Of a DNA stretch of 64,000 nucleotides, positions 51,982-60,925 are shown one piece after another. Both the position numbers and the translations under genes were made by a program. Within the stretch, counting starts at the first letter, position 1. Each line of letters starts with the position of its first letter. The notes beneath the pieces are model-generated. The model was not told the origin of the DNA. It saw only the letters and a program-made list of their open reading frames with translations, and ran no database searches. Source of the DNA: Actinacidiphila acididurans (GTDB taxonomy: Bacteria > Actinomycetota > Actinomycetes > Streptomycetales > Streptomycetaceae); the NCBI RefSeq assembly GCF_016918855.1, contig NZ_JADKYB010000013.1, forward strand, positions 1 through 64,000, given 5' to 3'.

Positions 51982-52046
51982 TTACGGGACGATGCCGGGC
52001 GACCGCACGGGTCGGGAAGACCTCACCGGTCGGAAGGAGAGGGAGC

Positions 52047-53387
52047 GTGCAGGACTTTCGGCGGGTGGCCGACATGGTGGCGCGGCAGATCGGGGAGGGG
52101 CGGTGGCGGGCGGGGGAACGGCTGCCGACGCAGCGGGCGTTCGCGAAGAGGTACGGGATCGCCGAGTCGACCGCGAGCCGGGTGTACGGCGAACTCACGC
52201 GGCGCGGGCTGGTGGTGGGGGAGGTCGGCCGGGGGACGTTCGTGCGGGCGGCGCAGGTCGTGCCGGGGCCGGCGCTGGCGGAGCCGGCTCAGGCACGGGT
52301 GGACCTGGAGCTGAACCACCCGGTGGCGGCCGGCCAGAGCGAGTTGCTGGCCGCGGGCCTGGAACCGCTGACCCGGCCGGACCAGTTGGCGGTCGCGCTG
52401 CGCCCGGTATCCGCGAGCGGCACGGCGGCGGCCCGGAGCGCGGCGGCCGCGTTGCTCGCGCGGAAGGACTGGACGCCGGCGGCGGACGCGGTGCTGTTCG
52501 CGGGCAGCGGCCGGCAGGCCGTCGCCGCGGCGCTCGGCGCGTTGGTCCCGGCGGGCGGCCGGCTGGGGGTGGAGGCGTTCACGTATCCCGTGCTGAAGGC
52601 GATCGCCGCCCGGCTGGGCATCGTCCTGGTCCCGCTCGCCTGCGACCGGCAGGGCCTGGACCCGGACGCGGTGCGGGCCGCGCACCGCGACGCGCCGCTG
52701 TCGGCGGTGTACGTGCAGCCGACCGTGCACAATCCGCTGACGGTGACCATGCCGGACCGGCGCCGCGCCGACCTCGCGACGGCCCTGCGCGCGACGGACC
52801 TGCCGGCCGTGGAGGACGCGGTCTGGTCGTTCCTGCGGCCCGACGCGCCGCCCCCGCTGGCCGCGTACGCCCCGGAGCGGGTGATCCTCGCCGACAGCAC
52901 GTCCAAGCGGCTGGCCCCGGGCCTCGCCCTGGGCTTCGCGGTGCCCCCGCCGGCCTTTGCCGACCGCTTGGCGGCCGCGCTGCGCTCGGGGGCGTGGACG
53001 GCGGGCGGCTACGCCCTCCAGGCCGTGACGGGCTGGATCACCGACGGCACGGCGGCCACTGTGGCCGCCGGCAAGCGGGCGGACGCGGCGGCCCGCCAGT
53101 CCGTGGCGGCGCAGGCGCTGGCCGGCTTCGCGGTACGCCGCGACCCGCACGCGTGTTTCTGCTGGTGGGAGTTGCCCGAGCGGTGGCGGGCGGACACCTT
53201 CACCGCCGCCGCGGCCCGCCGGGGCATCGCCGTGACCCCGGCCGCCGCCTTCGTGGTCGGTCCGCACCGTGCGCCGAACGCGGTCCGGATCGGCCTCGCC
53301 TCTCCCCCGCTGCCGGTGCTCCGCGAGGCGCTGACCGCCCTGGCGGCGCTGGCCCGTAGCGGCCCGGACGACGGCCTGGTGGAGTGA
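52047..53387 (+). CDS. MocR-family (GntR/aminotransferase fusion) regulator
   Basis: A 446-residue protein with an N-terminal GntR winged helix (RAGERLPTQRAFAKRYGIAE, then TASRVYGELTRRGLV, about 20-60) fused to a type I aminotransferase fold (about 110-440). The PLP-binding lysine is in ADSTSKRLAPGLALGF, with AVYVQPTVHNPLTVTM and VEDAVWSF before it. MocR proteins such as PdxR and GabR use PLP adducts as signals. GTG 52047 is preceded by GGAAGGAG. It diverges from nothing nearby and might control a distant locus; target unknown. Confidence 0.9.
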   Translation: MQDFRRVADMVARQIGEGRWRAGERLPTQRAFAKRYGIAESTASRVYGELTRRGLVVGEVGRGTFVRAAQVVPGPALAEPAQARVDLELNHPVAAGQSELLAAGLEPLTRPDQLAVALRPVSASGTAAARSAAAALLARKDWTPAADAVLFAGSGRQAVAAALGALVPAGGRLGVEAFTYPVLKAIAARLGIVLVPLACDRQGLDPDAVRAAHRDAPLSAVYVQPTVHNPLTVTMPDRRRADLATALRATDLPAVEDAVWSFLRPDAPPPLAAYAPERVILADSTSKRLAPGLALGFAVPPPAFADRLAAALRSGAWTAGGYALQAVTGWITDGTAATVAAGKRADAAARQSVAAQALAGFAVRRDPHACFCWWELPERWRADTFTAAAARRGIAVTPAAAFVVGPHRAPNAVRIGLASPPLPVLREALTALAALARSGPDDGLVE

Positions 53388-53576
53388 GCCGGTACGGGGG
53401 CAGGCCCGCTGCGGTTGCGGCCGGCCGGTGGACGGGTCACCCTGAAGACGCATCACGCATCACGGAGTACTGCAGCAGTCACTCTAAGCAATCCGCTCAG
53501 GTGTTCCCATCGGAGCGGCGCACGGCCAGGGCCGCGTCCAGCGCGGCCCGGCCCCGCCGCGGAGGGAGTCGCAGCC

Positions 53577-54113
53577 GTGATCATGCAAGCCGACCAAGCC
53601 GACCCGGCGGTCAGGGAGTGCGCGCTCGAGCTCGAGGCGCATCCGTACCGGATTCAGCAGATCCGCCGCATCGTGTCCGCCCAGCTCCGCTACTGGCGTC
53701 TCGACCCGCTCATCGACGCGGCGTCCTCGGGCATCAGCGAGCTGCTGGCCAACGTGCACCGGCACGCCCGGCCCGACAAGAAGTGCGCGGTCAAGCTGAC
53801 CCTGGACACCGGCCGTCTCACCGTGGCCGTCGCCGACCACGACACCCGCCTGCCGCACCTGCGGCCGGTGGAGCCCACCGCGACCACCGGCCGCGGCCTG
53901 ACCATGGTCGAGGCGGTGAGCGACGCCTGGGGCACCGACCTGCTGCCCGACGACGACGGCAAGGTGGTCTGGTTCGTCCTGCGCGCCCCGGCCCCCGCCC
54001 CGGCGCCGAAACTGGTCCCCCTGCGCTCGGCCGTCCCCCACGAGCCGCCCGCGATCGAACGGGTCCCCCAGGCGACCTCGCTCATCTCCACCCCCCTGCC
54101 CGCCGCCGCCTGA
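53577..54113 (+). CDS. RsbW/SpoIIAB-like ATP-binding protein (anti-sigma factor-type)
   Basis: A 178-residue protein with a histidine-kinase-like ATPase domain: ISELLANVHRHA (N box), VAVADHD, RGLTMVEAVSDAW and a final VVWFVLRAP strand. Such stand-alone ATPases in Streptomyces act as anti-sigma factors or anti-anti-sigma partner kinases, and many are paired with a sigma factor elsewhere. GTG 53577 has GGAGGGAG at about 8 nt; the frame upstream is Arg/Pro-rich and unlike the family. The C-terminal 40 residues are Pro/Ala-rich. A terminator follows. Confidence 0.87.
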   Translation: MIMQADQADPAVRECALELEAHPYRIQQIRRIVSAQLRYWRLDPLIDAASSGISELLANVHRHARPDKKCAVKLTLDTGRLTVAVADHDTRLPHLRPVEPTATTGRGLTMVEAVSDAWGTDLLPDDDGKVVWFVLRAPAPAPAPKLVPLRSAVPHEPPAIERVPQATSLISTPLPAAA

Positions 54114-54139
54114 CCCTCGCCGGCCGCCGACGACGCACA

Positions 54140-54181
54140 GGACCGGCCGCCGTCTCCCCCCAGGGAGCCGGCGGCCGGTCC
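54140..54181. terminator. Terminator after the RsbW-like gene
   Basis: GGACCGGCCGCCG (54140-54152) pairs perfectly with CGGCGGCCGGTCC (54169-54181), a 13-bp stem with a 16-nt loop. Confidence 0.7.
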
Positions 54182-54189
54182 TTGGTGAA

Positions 54190-54560
54190 CGGCCCAGGGG
54201 CGCGAGGAACTGCGCGACCAACCACCCACAACCGGCAACCCGGCCACAGCCGCAACCACCCCACCGGTGCGGCCCACGGCCGAAGCCGACCAAGCGCACC
54301 GCCGCACCACGGAAAACCCACGGCCAACGGTGCCTACGCGCACCGCGGCACCACGGGAAGCCCCAGGGGCGCGGGGAACTGCGCGACCAACCACCGACAA
54401 CCGGCAACCCGACCACAGCCGCAACCACCCCACCGGTGCGGCCCACGGCCAACGGCGACCAAGCGCACCGCGGCACCACCGGAGACCCCAGGGGCGCGGG
54501 GAACTGCGCGACCAACCACCGACAACCGGCAGCCCGACCACACCAGCAACAACCCCACCC
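54190..54560 (+). repeat. Triplicated Streptomyces-type interspersed repeat, non-coding region
   Basis: The unit CAGGGGCGCGGGGAACTGCG continuing CGACCAACCACC occurs at about 54195, 54364 and 54489, spaced 169 and 125 bp; the copies share an 80-plus-bp flank (ACAACCGGCA, CGCAACCACCCCACCGGTGC, GGCCCACGGCC). The whole 476-bp gap (54114-54589) has no supportable gene; it is filled by this tandem-like array and ends at the ABC permease stop. I recall this unit as scattered across Streptomyces genomes as an intergenic repeat. Confidence 0.7.
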
Positions 54561-54589
54561 CCGCGGCCCACCAATAAGCTGCGGCCACC

Positions 54590-57241
54590 TCAATCCGCGG
54601 CAATAGCCCTGAGCACATCGAGCCGAGCCGCACGCCGGGCCGGGCGCCAGCCCGCCAGCACCCCCGCAAGAACCCCGACCAACAGCACCACGCCCAGCGA
54701 CACCGGCGGCACAGCGAAGGCACCCGTGCCGGAGCTGTCCGTGGCGCGCACCAGCGCCCAGCCGAGGAACGCGCCGAGCCCGAGCCCGCCCGCCGTGCCG
54801 AAGGCGGCCACCACCACCGACTCCCACCGCACCATGGCCCGCAGTTGGGCCCGGGTCTGCCCGACCGCGCGCAACAAACCCAGTTCGCGGGTGCGTTCGT
54901 GCACCGCGAGGGTGAGAGTGTTGGCGATGCCCAGCAGGGCGATCAGCACGGCGAGCGCCAGCAACGCGTAGATCAACGTCAGGAATGTGTTGATGCCGGC
55001 CGCGGACGACGTGGCGTACTCGCTCTTGGTCTGCACGTCCGGACTGCCGAACGGCACCACCGCCTTCTCGACGGCCGCCTTTCCGGCGGCAATGGACACC
55101 CCGGGCCGGAACGAGATGGCGACCAGCGTGTCCTTGTCCTGGGTGCGGTGCGGGGCCCAGGCCGCGCGGGTCATCAGGTAGTCGCCGGCCAGGTCCGCCT
55201 GCCCGTAGACCGCGCCAATGGTGAAGGGCAGCCGCTGCCCGTCGGCGAAGGCGATGGTGACGCGACTGCCGGTGGTCCAGCCGTGCTTGTCCGCCTCGGG
55301 CCTGGCGACCGCGATCGAGCGGGTGCCGAGCCCGGCGAGCGAGCCGCGGACCGTGCCCAGGTCCAGCAGCCGGGACAGGGCCACCGGATCGGTGACGGTC
55401 AGTTGCCGCCCGGCACCGTCGATCTCGGCGATGCCGCGGCCGAGCCCGACCGCCTGCTGGACCTGCGGCAGCTTGGCGACAGCGGGCGCGAGCCGCGGGC
55501 TGATGCCGCTGCCGCCGGCGCCGTACACCGGCTCGTTCACGGCGACATCACCGGCGAAGGACCGGTTCACCGTCTGGTTGAGCGTGGCCTTCATGGACGC
55601 GCCGAGCACGGCGAACAGCGAGACCACCGCCACGCCGATCATGAGCGCGGTCGCGGTGGCGGCGGTGCGCCGCGGGCTGCGCAGCGCATTGCGCCGGGCG
55701 AGCCGTCCGGTGACCCCGCGCAGCCGGGCGACGGGCGCGCCGAGCACGCGGACCGCGACCGGCGCGGCGACCGGGCCGAGGACGACGAAGGCGGCCAGGG
55801 TGAGCACCGCGCCGACGGCGGCGGCCGGCACAGTGGTGCCCGCCGCCCCGATCACGGTCAGCGTCACCCCCGCGGCGCCGGCGACCGCGCCGGAAAGGGC
55901 CCGCCACCGGGAGACGCCGACGGACTCGGCCGCGCTGTCGCGCAGTGCGGCGATCGGGGCGGTACGGCCGGCGCGTACCGCGGGCAGCACCGCCGAACCG
56001 ACGCACACCAGCACTCCGACCGCGAGCGGCACCGCCATCGCCACGGCCTTGATCACCAGCCCGCTGTCCGGGAACGGGAAACCCGCCGCCGGGAAGAGCG
56101 CCTGCAGTCCGGCCGCGATCCCGATGCCGCCCAGCAGCCCGAGACCTGAGGCGGTGACCGCCACCGCCGCGGCCTCGGCGAGAGCCGAACCGAGCACCTG
56201 GCGGCGGGTTGCGCCCAGTGCCCTGAGCAGCGCATTTTCCCGGGTGCGCTGGGCGACGACGATCGCGAAGGTGTTGTGGATGCTGAAAGTCGCCACCAGG
56301 AGCGCGATTCCGGCGAACACCACGAGCAGGGTGGTGAAGGCGGTCAGGAAGGTGCCCGCGGTGGCCGACTCCGTCTCGGTACTGGCCTGCTGTCCGGTGA
56401 GCGCCTCGAAACGGGCGGGCAGCACCGCGGCGACCCGCCGGGTCAGCTCGGCCTGCCCGATCCCGGCGTCGGCCCGGACCTTGAGCGTGGTCGCCTCGCC
56501 GGGCCTGGGCATCAGGTAACGCTGCGCGTCGGCCGTGGTCAGCGCGGTGTACGTGGAGCCGCCCTGCTTGTCCTGCCCGCCGAAGGTGGCCAGGCCCACG
56601 ATCCTGATCCGTACCGGGTCGGGGGTACGCAGCAGCGTGGTGTCGCCGAGGTGCAGGCCGGCCTGCGTCGCGGTGTCCCGCAGCAGCACCGCGTCACCCG
56701 GACGGGTGGGGGCGCGGCCGTCGACGAGGTGGTACGGGTTCAGCCGCGGGTCGTCGATCCAGTTGGCGGCGACCGTGGGGCCCTTGGTGTCCAGCGAGGT
56801 GCCGTCGGGCTTGACCAACTGGCCGGCGCCCTCGATGTCGGGCGCCACCGCGGCGACACCCGGCACCTTGCGCACGGCGGCGATCAGGTCGGTGGGCACG
56901 GGCTCGCGAACGCCCGGGCCCCGGCCGGCCTTGATCTGGTCGGCGCCGCGCACCACCGTGTCGGTGCCGCTGTTGGCGTCGCCGAACAGCGCGCCGAAAC
57001 TCGCCCTCAGGGTGTCGCCCATCACCATGGTGCCGGCCAGGAACGCCACCCCCAGGAAAACGGCGACAAAGGTGCCGGCGAAGCGCCGCTTGTGGGCGCG
57101 CAGTCCGGCCAGGCCGATCCGGAGGGAGGCGGGCGCCGCGCCCGTACCCGGGGCCGTACCGGAACCGCGGCCGGGACCTGAACCATGGCCCGGACCGGCT
57201 CCCTGCCCGGGCCCGCGCGCGGATTCGGCTGCCGTGCTCAC
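54590..57241 (-). CDS. ABC transporter permease, MacB/FtsX type (883 aa)
   Basis: An 883-residue permease with two FtsX-type units: a four-helix block near residues 290-480 (VFAGIALLVATFSIHNTFAIVV, LRALGATRRQVLG) and another near 760-870 (LAVLIALLGIANTLTLAVHE, LGLLRAVGQTRAQLR, VLLVGVLAGVLAGWRPARRA), each preceded by a large extracytoplasmic MacB_PCD-like region. The start is GTG 57241, overlapping the ATPase stop by 4 nt (GTGA). The first 55 residues are Gly/Ala/Pro-rich. With the upstream ATPase it probably extrudes a peptide, lipid or lipoprotein. Confidence 0.92.
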   Translation of the reverse strand: MSTAAESARGPGQGAGPGHGSGPGRGSGTAPGTGAAPASLRIGLAGLRAHKRRFAGTFVAVFLGVAFLAGTMVMGDTLRASFGALFGDANSGTDTVVRGADQIKAGRGPGVREPVPTDLIAAVRKVPGVAAVAPDIEGAGQLVKPDGTSLDTKGPTVAANWIDDPRLNPYHLVDGRAPTRPGDAVLLRDTATQAGLHLGDTTLLRTPDPVRIRIVGLATFGGQDKQGGSTYTALTTADAQRYLMPRPGEATTLKVRADAGIGQAELTRRVAAVLPARFEALTGQQASTETESATAGTFLTAFTTLLVVFAGIALLVATFSIHNTFAIVVAQRTRENALLRALGATRRQVLGSALAEAAAVAVTASGLGLLGGIGIAAGLQALFPAAGFPFPDSGLVIKAVAMAVPLAVGVLVCVGSAVLPAVRAGRTAPIAALRDSAAESVGVSRWRALSGAVAGAAGVTLTVIGAAGTTVPAAAVGAVLTLAAFVVLGPVAAPVAVRVLGAPVARLRGVTGRLARRNALRSPRRTAATATALMIGVAVVSLFAVLGASMKATLNQTVNRSFAGDVAVNEPVYGAGGSGISPRLAPAVAKLPQVQQAVGLGRGIAEIDGAGRQLTVTDPVALSRLLDLGTVRGSLAGLGTRSIAVARPEADKHGWTTGSRVTIAFADGQRLPFTIGAVYGQADLAGDYLMTRAAWAPHRTQDKDTLVAISFRPGVSIAAGKAAVEKAVVPFGSPDVQTKSEYATSSAAGINTFLTLIYALLALAVLIALLGIANTLTLAVHERTRELGLLRAVGQTRAQLRAMVRWESVVVAAFGTAGGLGLGAFLGWALVRATDSSGTGAFAVPPVSLGVVLLVGVLAGVLAGWRPARRAARLDVLRAIAAD

Positions 57242-58041
57242 TGTGCCCCGCCTCCGCCCCGCCCGTCGAATGCCTTCATCCGGTCCAGTACGGCGCCGGC
57301 GGTGGGCCCGGTCATCCGGTCCACCAGGCGGCCGTCGGCGAGGAAGACCACCTCGTCGGCGTGGGCCGCCGCACTCGGATCGTGCGTGACCATGACCACG
57401 GTGCCGCCCATCTCGCGTACCGCGCGGCCGAGCAGGGCCAGCACCTCGCCGCCGGAGTGCGAGTCGAGGTTGCCGGTGGGCTCGTCGGCGAACACCACCT
57501 CGGGCCGGCCGGCCAGGGCGCGGGCCACCGCGACGCGCTGCTGCTGGCCGCCGGACAGTTCGCCCGGCCGGTGCCGCAGCCGCCCGCCGAGGCCGACCAC
57601 GTCGATCAGGCCGTCCACCCAGGCCGCGTCCGGGCTGCGCCCGGCCAGGTCGAGCGGCAGCGTGATGTTCTCGGCGACCGTGAGGGTCGGCACCAGGTTG
57701 AAGGACTGGAAGACGAAGCCGACGCGCTCGCGGCGCAGCAGGGTGAGCTGCCGGTCGCCCAGGGCGCCCAGTTCGGTCTCCCCGATGTACGCCGCGCCCG
57801 AGGTCAGCGAGTCCAGACCCGCCGCGCAGTGCATCAGCGTCGACTTTCCGGAGCCGGAAGGGCCCATGATCGCGGTGAACCGGCCGGCCGGGAAGCCGAC
57901 GGTCACCGCGTCCAGGGCGCGCACGGCCGCGTCCCCCGTGCCGTACACCTTGGACGCGGCCACCACCCGGGCGGCGGCCGTGATGTCCGCCGCGGCCCCC
58001 GTCCCGGCCGTCACCGCTCCTGCGGCCACTCCCCCGGTCAT
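57238..58041 (-). CDS. ABC transporter ATP-binding protein (MacB/LolD type)
   Basis: A 267-residue ATPase: Walker A GPSGSGKST, Q-loop VFQSFNLVP, signature LSGGQQQRV, Walker B VVFADEPTGNLD and switch His in VTHDPSAAAHA. LolD/MacB family patterns are clear. ATG 58041 is overlapped by the stop of the SHOCT protein (ATGA). The N-terminal 25 residues are Ala/Gly/Thr-rich. Second gene of the operon SHOCT-ATPase-permease. Confidence 0.93.
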   Translation of the reverse strand: MTGGVAAGAVTAGTGAAADITAAARVVAASKVYGTGDAAVRALDAVTVGFPAGRFTAIMGPSGSGKSTLMHCAAGLDSLTSGAAYIGETELGALGDRQLTLLRRERVGFVFQSFNLVPTLTVAENITLPLDLAGRSPDAAWVDGLIDVVGLGGRLRHRPGELSGGQQQRVAVARALAGRPEVVFADEPTGNLDSHSGGEVLALLGRAVREMGGTVVMVTHDPSAAAHADEVVFLADGRLVDRMTGPTAGAVLDRMKAFDGRGGGGAQ

Positions 58042-58331
58042 GCCGCACCACCCTTTCGGCCGCGCGGCGCCCGGGCGAAGTGCTCCTCCAGTACGGACAT
58101 CCGCCGCCAGTACTCCTCCTCGTCGATCTCCCCGGCGGCGAAGCGCCGGCCCAGCACCGCCATCGGCGAGTGCTCGCCGCCGTTCCCGGTCACCCGGTGC
58201 TGCCAGGGCCCGCCGCGCCAACCGGCCCGCCGTACCACCGTGACCACGGCGGCCACCACGGCCGCCCATACCAGCGGCACCAGCAGCACCCACGGCCCCG
58301 GTCCTCCGTCGTGGAACGCGAGCGACACCAT
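58038..58331 (-). CDS. Small SHOCT-domain membrane protein
   Basis: A 97-residue protein: one N-terminal helix (WVLLVPLVWAAVVAAVVTVV) and a C-terminal SHOCT domain (PMAVLGRRFAAGEIDEEEYWRRM). SHOCT motifs occur at the ends of many membrane or secretion-associated proteins and may mediate oligomerisation. It is the first gene of the ABC operon and could be an accessory protein of the transporter. Confidence 0.85.
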   Translation of the reverse strand: MVSLAFHDGGPGPWVLLVPLVWAAVVAAVVTVVRRAGWRGGPWQHRVTGNGGEHSPMAVLGRRFAAGEIDEEEYWRRMSVLEEHFARAPRGRKGGAA

Positions 58332-58509
58332 CGCCCACCACCTCCTGTGCGGTTCTTCTCAGACGCTCCGAGCCTGCCGCCGCCGACCCCGCCCGGTCGT
58401 CGTCCGGCCAGCGGCACCGGGGCTGCTCCGCGGGGAGTACGGCGCCGCGCCCGGGCTGCTCCGCCGGACGGCACCCGGACTGTCGGTGGGGGGACGTAAA
58501 GTCCGGGGT

Positions 58510-59400
58510 ATGTGGTGGTGCACGGGGGTGCGGTGGCAGGACGGTCGGCCCGGGTGGGGGTGGCGCGGGCCGCGCGGCGAGGGACGGGTGAGCCCGCTGG
58601 CGGTGGGCGGGCCGCTGCAATTCACCGTGCCGTCCGATGCCGGGCGCCGATGCGGCGGTGTGGTGCGCGGCGGCACCTGGACCGCGTGCCCGTACGGCGC
58701 CGAGCTCGCGCCGCAGGTCCGGGGCGGGCAGTGTCCGGCGTGCGCCGCGCTGGACCGCTCCTCCTCGGTGGCCGCGGACACCCGCGCCGACGACCCGCGC
58801 CCGTACCGGGTCTACCTGGCGTACTTCGGTCCCGGCCGGCACAAGGTCGGGATCACCGGGGCCGAGCGCGGCTCCGTACGCCTCCTGGAGCAGGCCGCCC
58901 TGTGCTTCACCTTCCTCGGCGAGGGCCCCCTGATGACGGCACGCCGCACCGAGGCGGTCCTCGGCAGCGCGCTGCGCGTTCCCGACCGCGTGCCCGGCAC
59001 CGCCAAGCGCGCGCCCCGTTTCCGCCTTCCCCCCGCCGCCGAGCGCGCCGCCGAACTCCGCCACCGCTACGAAGAAGTGACGGCGCGCCGCGACCTGCTG
59101 CCCGACTCGCTGCGCAGGCTGCCCTTCCGCGCGGTGGACCACGTCGCCCTCTTCGGCCTGGAGAACCCCGCACCGCCTCCGTCCGCCGAGGTCACCGCCC
59201 TGCCCCCGGGCACCGGCCTGACCGGCACGGTGACCGCAGTGGCCGGCCACGACGTCTACCTGACGTCCTCCGGCACCCGCCTCCTGCTGGACGCCCGCCT
59301 GACCATGGGCCTGCCCCTGACCCGGGAAGCCGGCACGCCCTCACCTGCGCCGACCGCCCCCTTGCGCATACCGACGGACGAGACGCAGCCGCTGTTCTGA
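58510..59400 (+). CDS. DUF2797 domain-containing protein
   Basis: A 296-residue protein that matches the DUF2797 family: the early GWGWRGPRGEGRVSPLAVGG, an N-terminal CPYG/CPAC cysteine pair possibly binding zinc (ACPYGAELAP, GGQCPACAALD), a PYRVYLAYFGPGRHKVGITG core and ARRTEAVLGSALR. A GIY-YIG-like or nuclease-like fold has been suggested for relatives; function is unknown. ATG 58510 was chosen; only weak GGGG precedes it. It diverges from the ABC operon. Confidence 0.82.
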   Translation: MWWCTGVRWQDGRPGWGWRGPRGEGRVSPLAVGGPLQFTVPSDAGRRCGGVVRGGTWTACPYGAELAPQVRGGQCPACAALDRSSSVAADTRADDPRPYRVYLAYFGPGRHKVGITGAERGSVRLLEQAALCFTFLGEGPLMTARRTEAVLGSALRVPDRVPGTAKRAPRFRLPPAAERAAELRHRYEEVTARRDLLPDSLRRLPFRAVDHVALFGLENPAPPPSAEVTALPPGTGLTGTVTAVAGHDVYLTSSGTRLLLDARLTMGLPLTREAGTPSPAPTAPLRIPTDETQPLF

Positions 59401-59495
59401 TCGGGCGAGCAGGTCGGCAACCGGGCAGGCAGCCCGGCCGGCTGAGTGACCGTCCACGGGCGGACTCGGGGGATGCCTGCGCCATGAGGTTGCCC

Positions 59496-59531
59496 GCGCC
59501 GAAGTGCGGCCGATCGGGTGGGCGACCAGCA
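59496..59531 (+). repeat. Dispersed repeat, copy A
   Basis: GCGCCGAAGTGCGGCCGATC followed by GGGTGGGCGACCAGCA. Copies B (59630-59666) and C (61547-61583, inverted) share most positions. Confidence 0.8.
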
Positions 59532-59629
59532 ACCGGAAACGGCTGAACAGCCGGGCTGACCGAGTGCCCGCTCGCGGGCGAGGGGCTGCGGGTCGGCAGG
59601 CACCTGCGCTGACGGGTCCGGTGCGGCCC

Positions 59630-59666
59630 GCGCCGAAGTGCGGCCGATCAGGTGAACGACCAGCAC
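59630..59666 (+). repeat. Dispersed repeat, copy B
   Basis: GCGCCGAAGTGCGGCCGATC followed by AGGTGAACGACCAGCAC; differs from copy A at three positions, all in the second half. Confidence 0.8.
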
Positions 59667-59687
59667 CCGCCCGACCGGCCCTACACC

Positions 59688-60908
59688 TCAGCCGAGGACC
59701 GCCAGAGGATCGTCGAGCACCGGCTGCCACGCCAGTTCAGCCGCTCCCACCAGGCTGTTGTGGTCCAGGGCGCAGGCCAGTAGGGGGACGCTGCCGCTGC
59801 GGCCCCAGAGGCTGTGGTCGGCGACCACGGCCCGCAGCGCTTCGGGGTCGGCCTCGAAGAGGTGGAGGTGGAGTCCGCCGAGCAGGATGCGGTCCGGGTT
59901 GAGGACGTTGACCAGGCCGGCCAGGCCGCGGCCGAGGCGGTCGATGAGGACGTGGGCGGCGGCGCGGACGGCCGGGTCGGCGTACTCCTCGCGGAGCAGG
60001 TCGCGGCTCTGCTGGAGCAGCGAGCCCTCGGGGCCGGGGGTGCGGCCGGCGGCTTCGAGGAAGGCCAGCGGGTCGGCCTCGACGTCCAGGCAGCCGCGGC
60101 TGCCGCAGTGGCAGGGCCGGCCGTCGGGCACCACGGTCAGGTGGCCGACCTCCAGGGCGAGGCCGGCGCTGCCGGTGTGCAGGCGTCCGCCGAGCACAAG
60201 TGCGCCGCCGACGCCGCGGTGCCCGGAGGCGACCACCAGCAGGTGCTCGGCGTCGCGGCCGGCGCCGTGGCGGTGTTCGGCGAGCGCCGCCACGTTGACG
60301 TCGTTGCCCACGAAGGAGGGCACGGGTTCGCCGTCGGGCCCGAGGATGCCGACCCGCAGGATCTGCTCGGCGAACACCTGGCGCACCGGCGCGCCCGCCG
60401 GCCAGGCCAGGTGCAGGGGGTTGAGCGCGGTCCCCTCGGGTTCGGCGACCGCGGAGGGCACGGCCAGGCCCGCGCCGATGCAGACCCGCCCGGACGCGCG
60501 CAGCAGCGCGGCGCCGGCCTCGACCACCGCGCCGAGCACATGCGCGGGGTCGGCGGGCACGGTCATGGACCCGGGCGCGGTCGCCACGATCTCCCCGCCG
60601 AGCCCGACGAGCGCGGCCCGGAAGCCGTCGGCGTGCACCTGGGCGGCCAGGGCCACCGGCCCGCCGGGCGCCACGTCGAGCCGGTGCGAGGGGCGCCCTT
60701 GCGCGCCGGACGGGCCCAGCGGTCTGGTGTCGACGCGGATCAGCCCGAGCGCCTCCAGTTCGGCGGCGACCGCGCCGGCCGTTGCCCGGGTCACCCCGAG
60801 TTCGGCGGTGAGCAGTGCGCGGGTCGCCGCGCGGCCGGTGTGCACGAGGGAAAGTGCCGGGCCGAGCGCCCCCCGGCCGCGCTCAAGCCTTGTCCGAATC
60901 TGCGTCAC
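59688..60908 (-). CDS. ROK-family transcriptional regulator
   Basis: A 406-residue regulator with an N-terminal winged helix (ALLTAELGVTRATAGAVAAELEALG, about 28-60) and a ROK sugar-kinase-like domain. FVGNDVNVAALAEHRHGAG, GGRLHTGSAGLALEVGHLTV and the zinc motif CHCGSRGCLD are present. ROK repressors (XylR, NagC) sense sugars or sugar phosphates. GTG 60908 is the start. It diverges from an MFS transporter and so likely controls it, with a sugar or sugar analogue as signal. Confidence 0.9.
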   Translation of the reverse strand: MTQIRTRLERGRGALGPALSLVHTGRAATRALLTAELGVTRATAGAVAAELEALGLIRVDTRPLGPSGAQGRPSHRLDVAPGGPVALAAQVHADGFRAALVGLGGEIVATAPGSMTVPADPAHVLGAVVEAGAALLRASGRVCIGAGLAVPSAVAEPEGTALNPLHLAWPAGAPVRQVFAEQILRVGILGPDGEPVPSFVGNDVNVAALAEHRHGAGRDAEHLLVVASGHRGVGGALVLGGRLHTGSAGLALEVGHLTVVPDGRPCHCGSRGCLDVEADPLAFLEAAGRTPGPEGSLLQQSRDLLREEYADPAVRAAAHVLIDRLGRGLAGLVNVLNPDRILLGGLHLHLFEADPEALRAVVADHSLWGRSGSVPLLACALDHNSLVGAAELAWQPVLDDPLAVLG

Positions 60909-60925
60909 CCCTCTATTCTCACTTT

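Larger units (their letters stand above)
59401..59687. other. Gene-free region with two copies of an intergenic repeat
   Basis: 287 bp between the convergent ends of DUF2797 and the ROK regulator. It contains repeat copies at 59496-59531 and 59630-59666. No terminator hairpin of good quality was seen. Apparent frames here carry the repeat itself and are not supported as genes. Confidence 0.5.
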
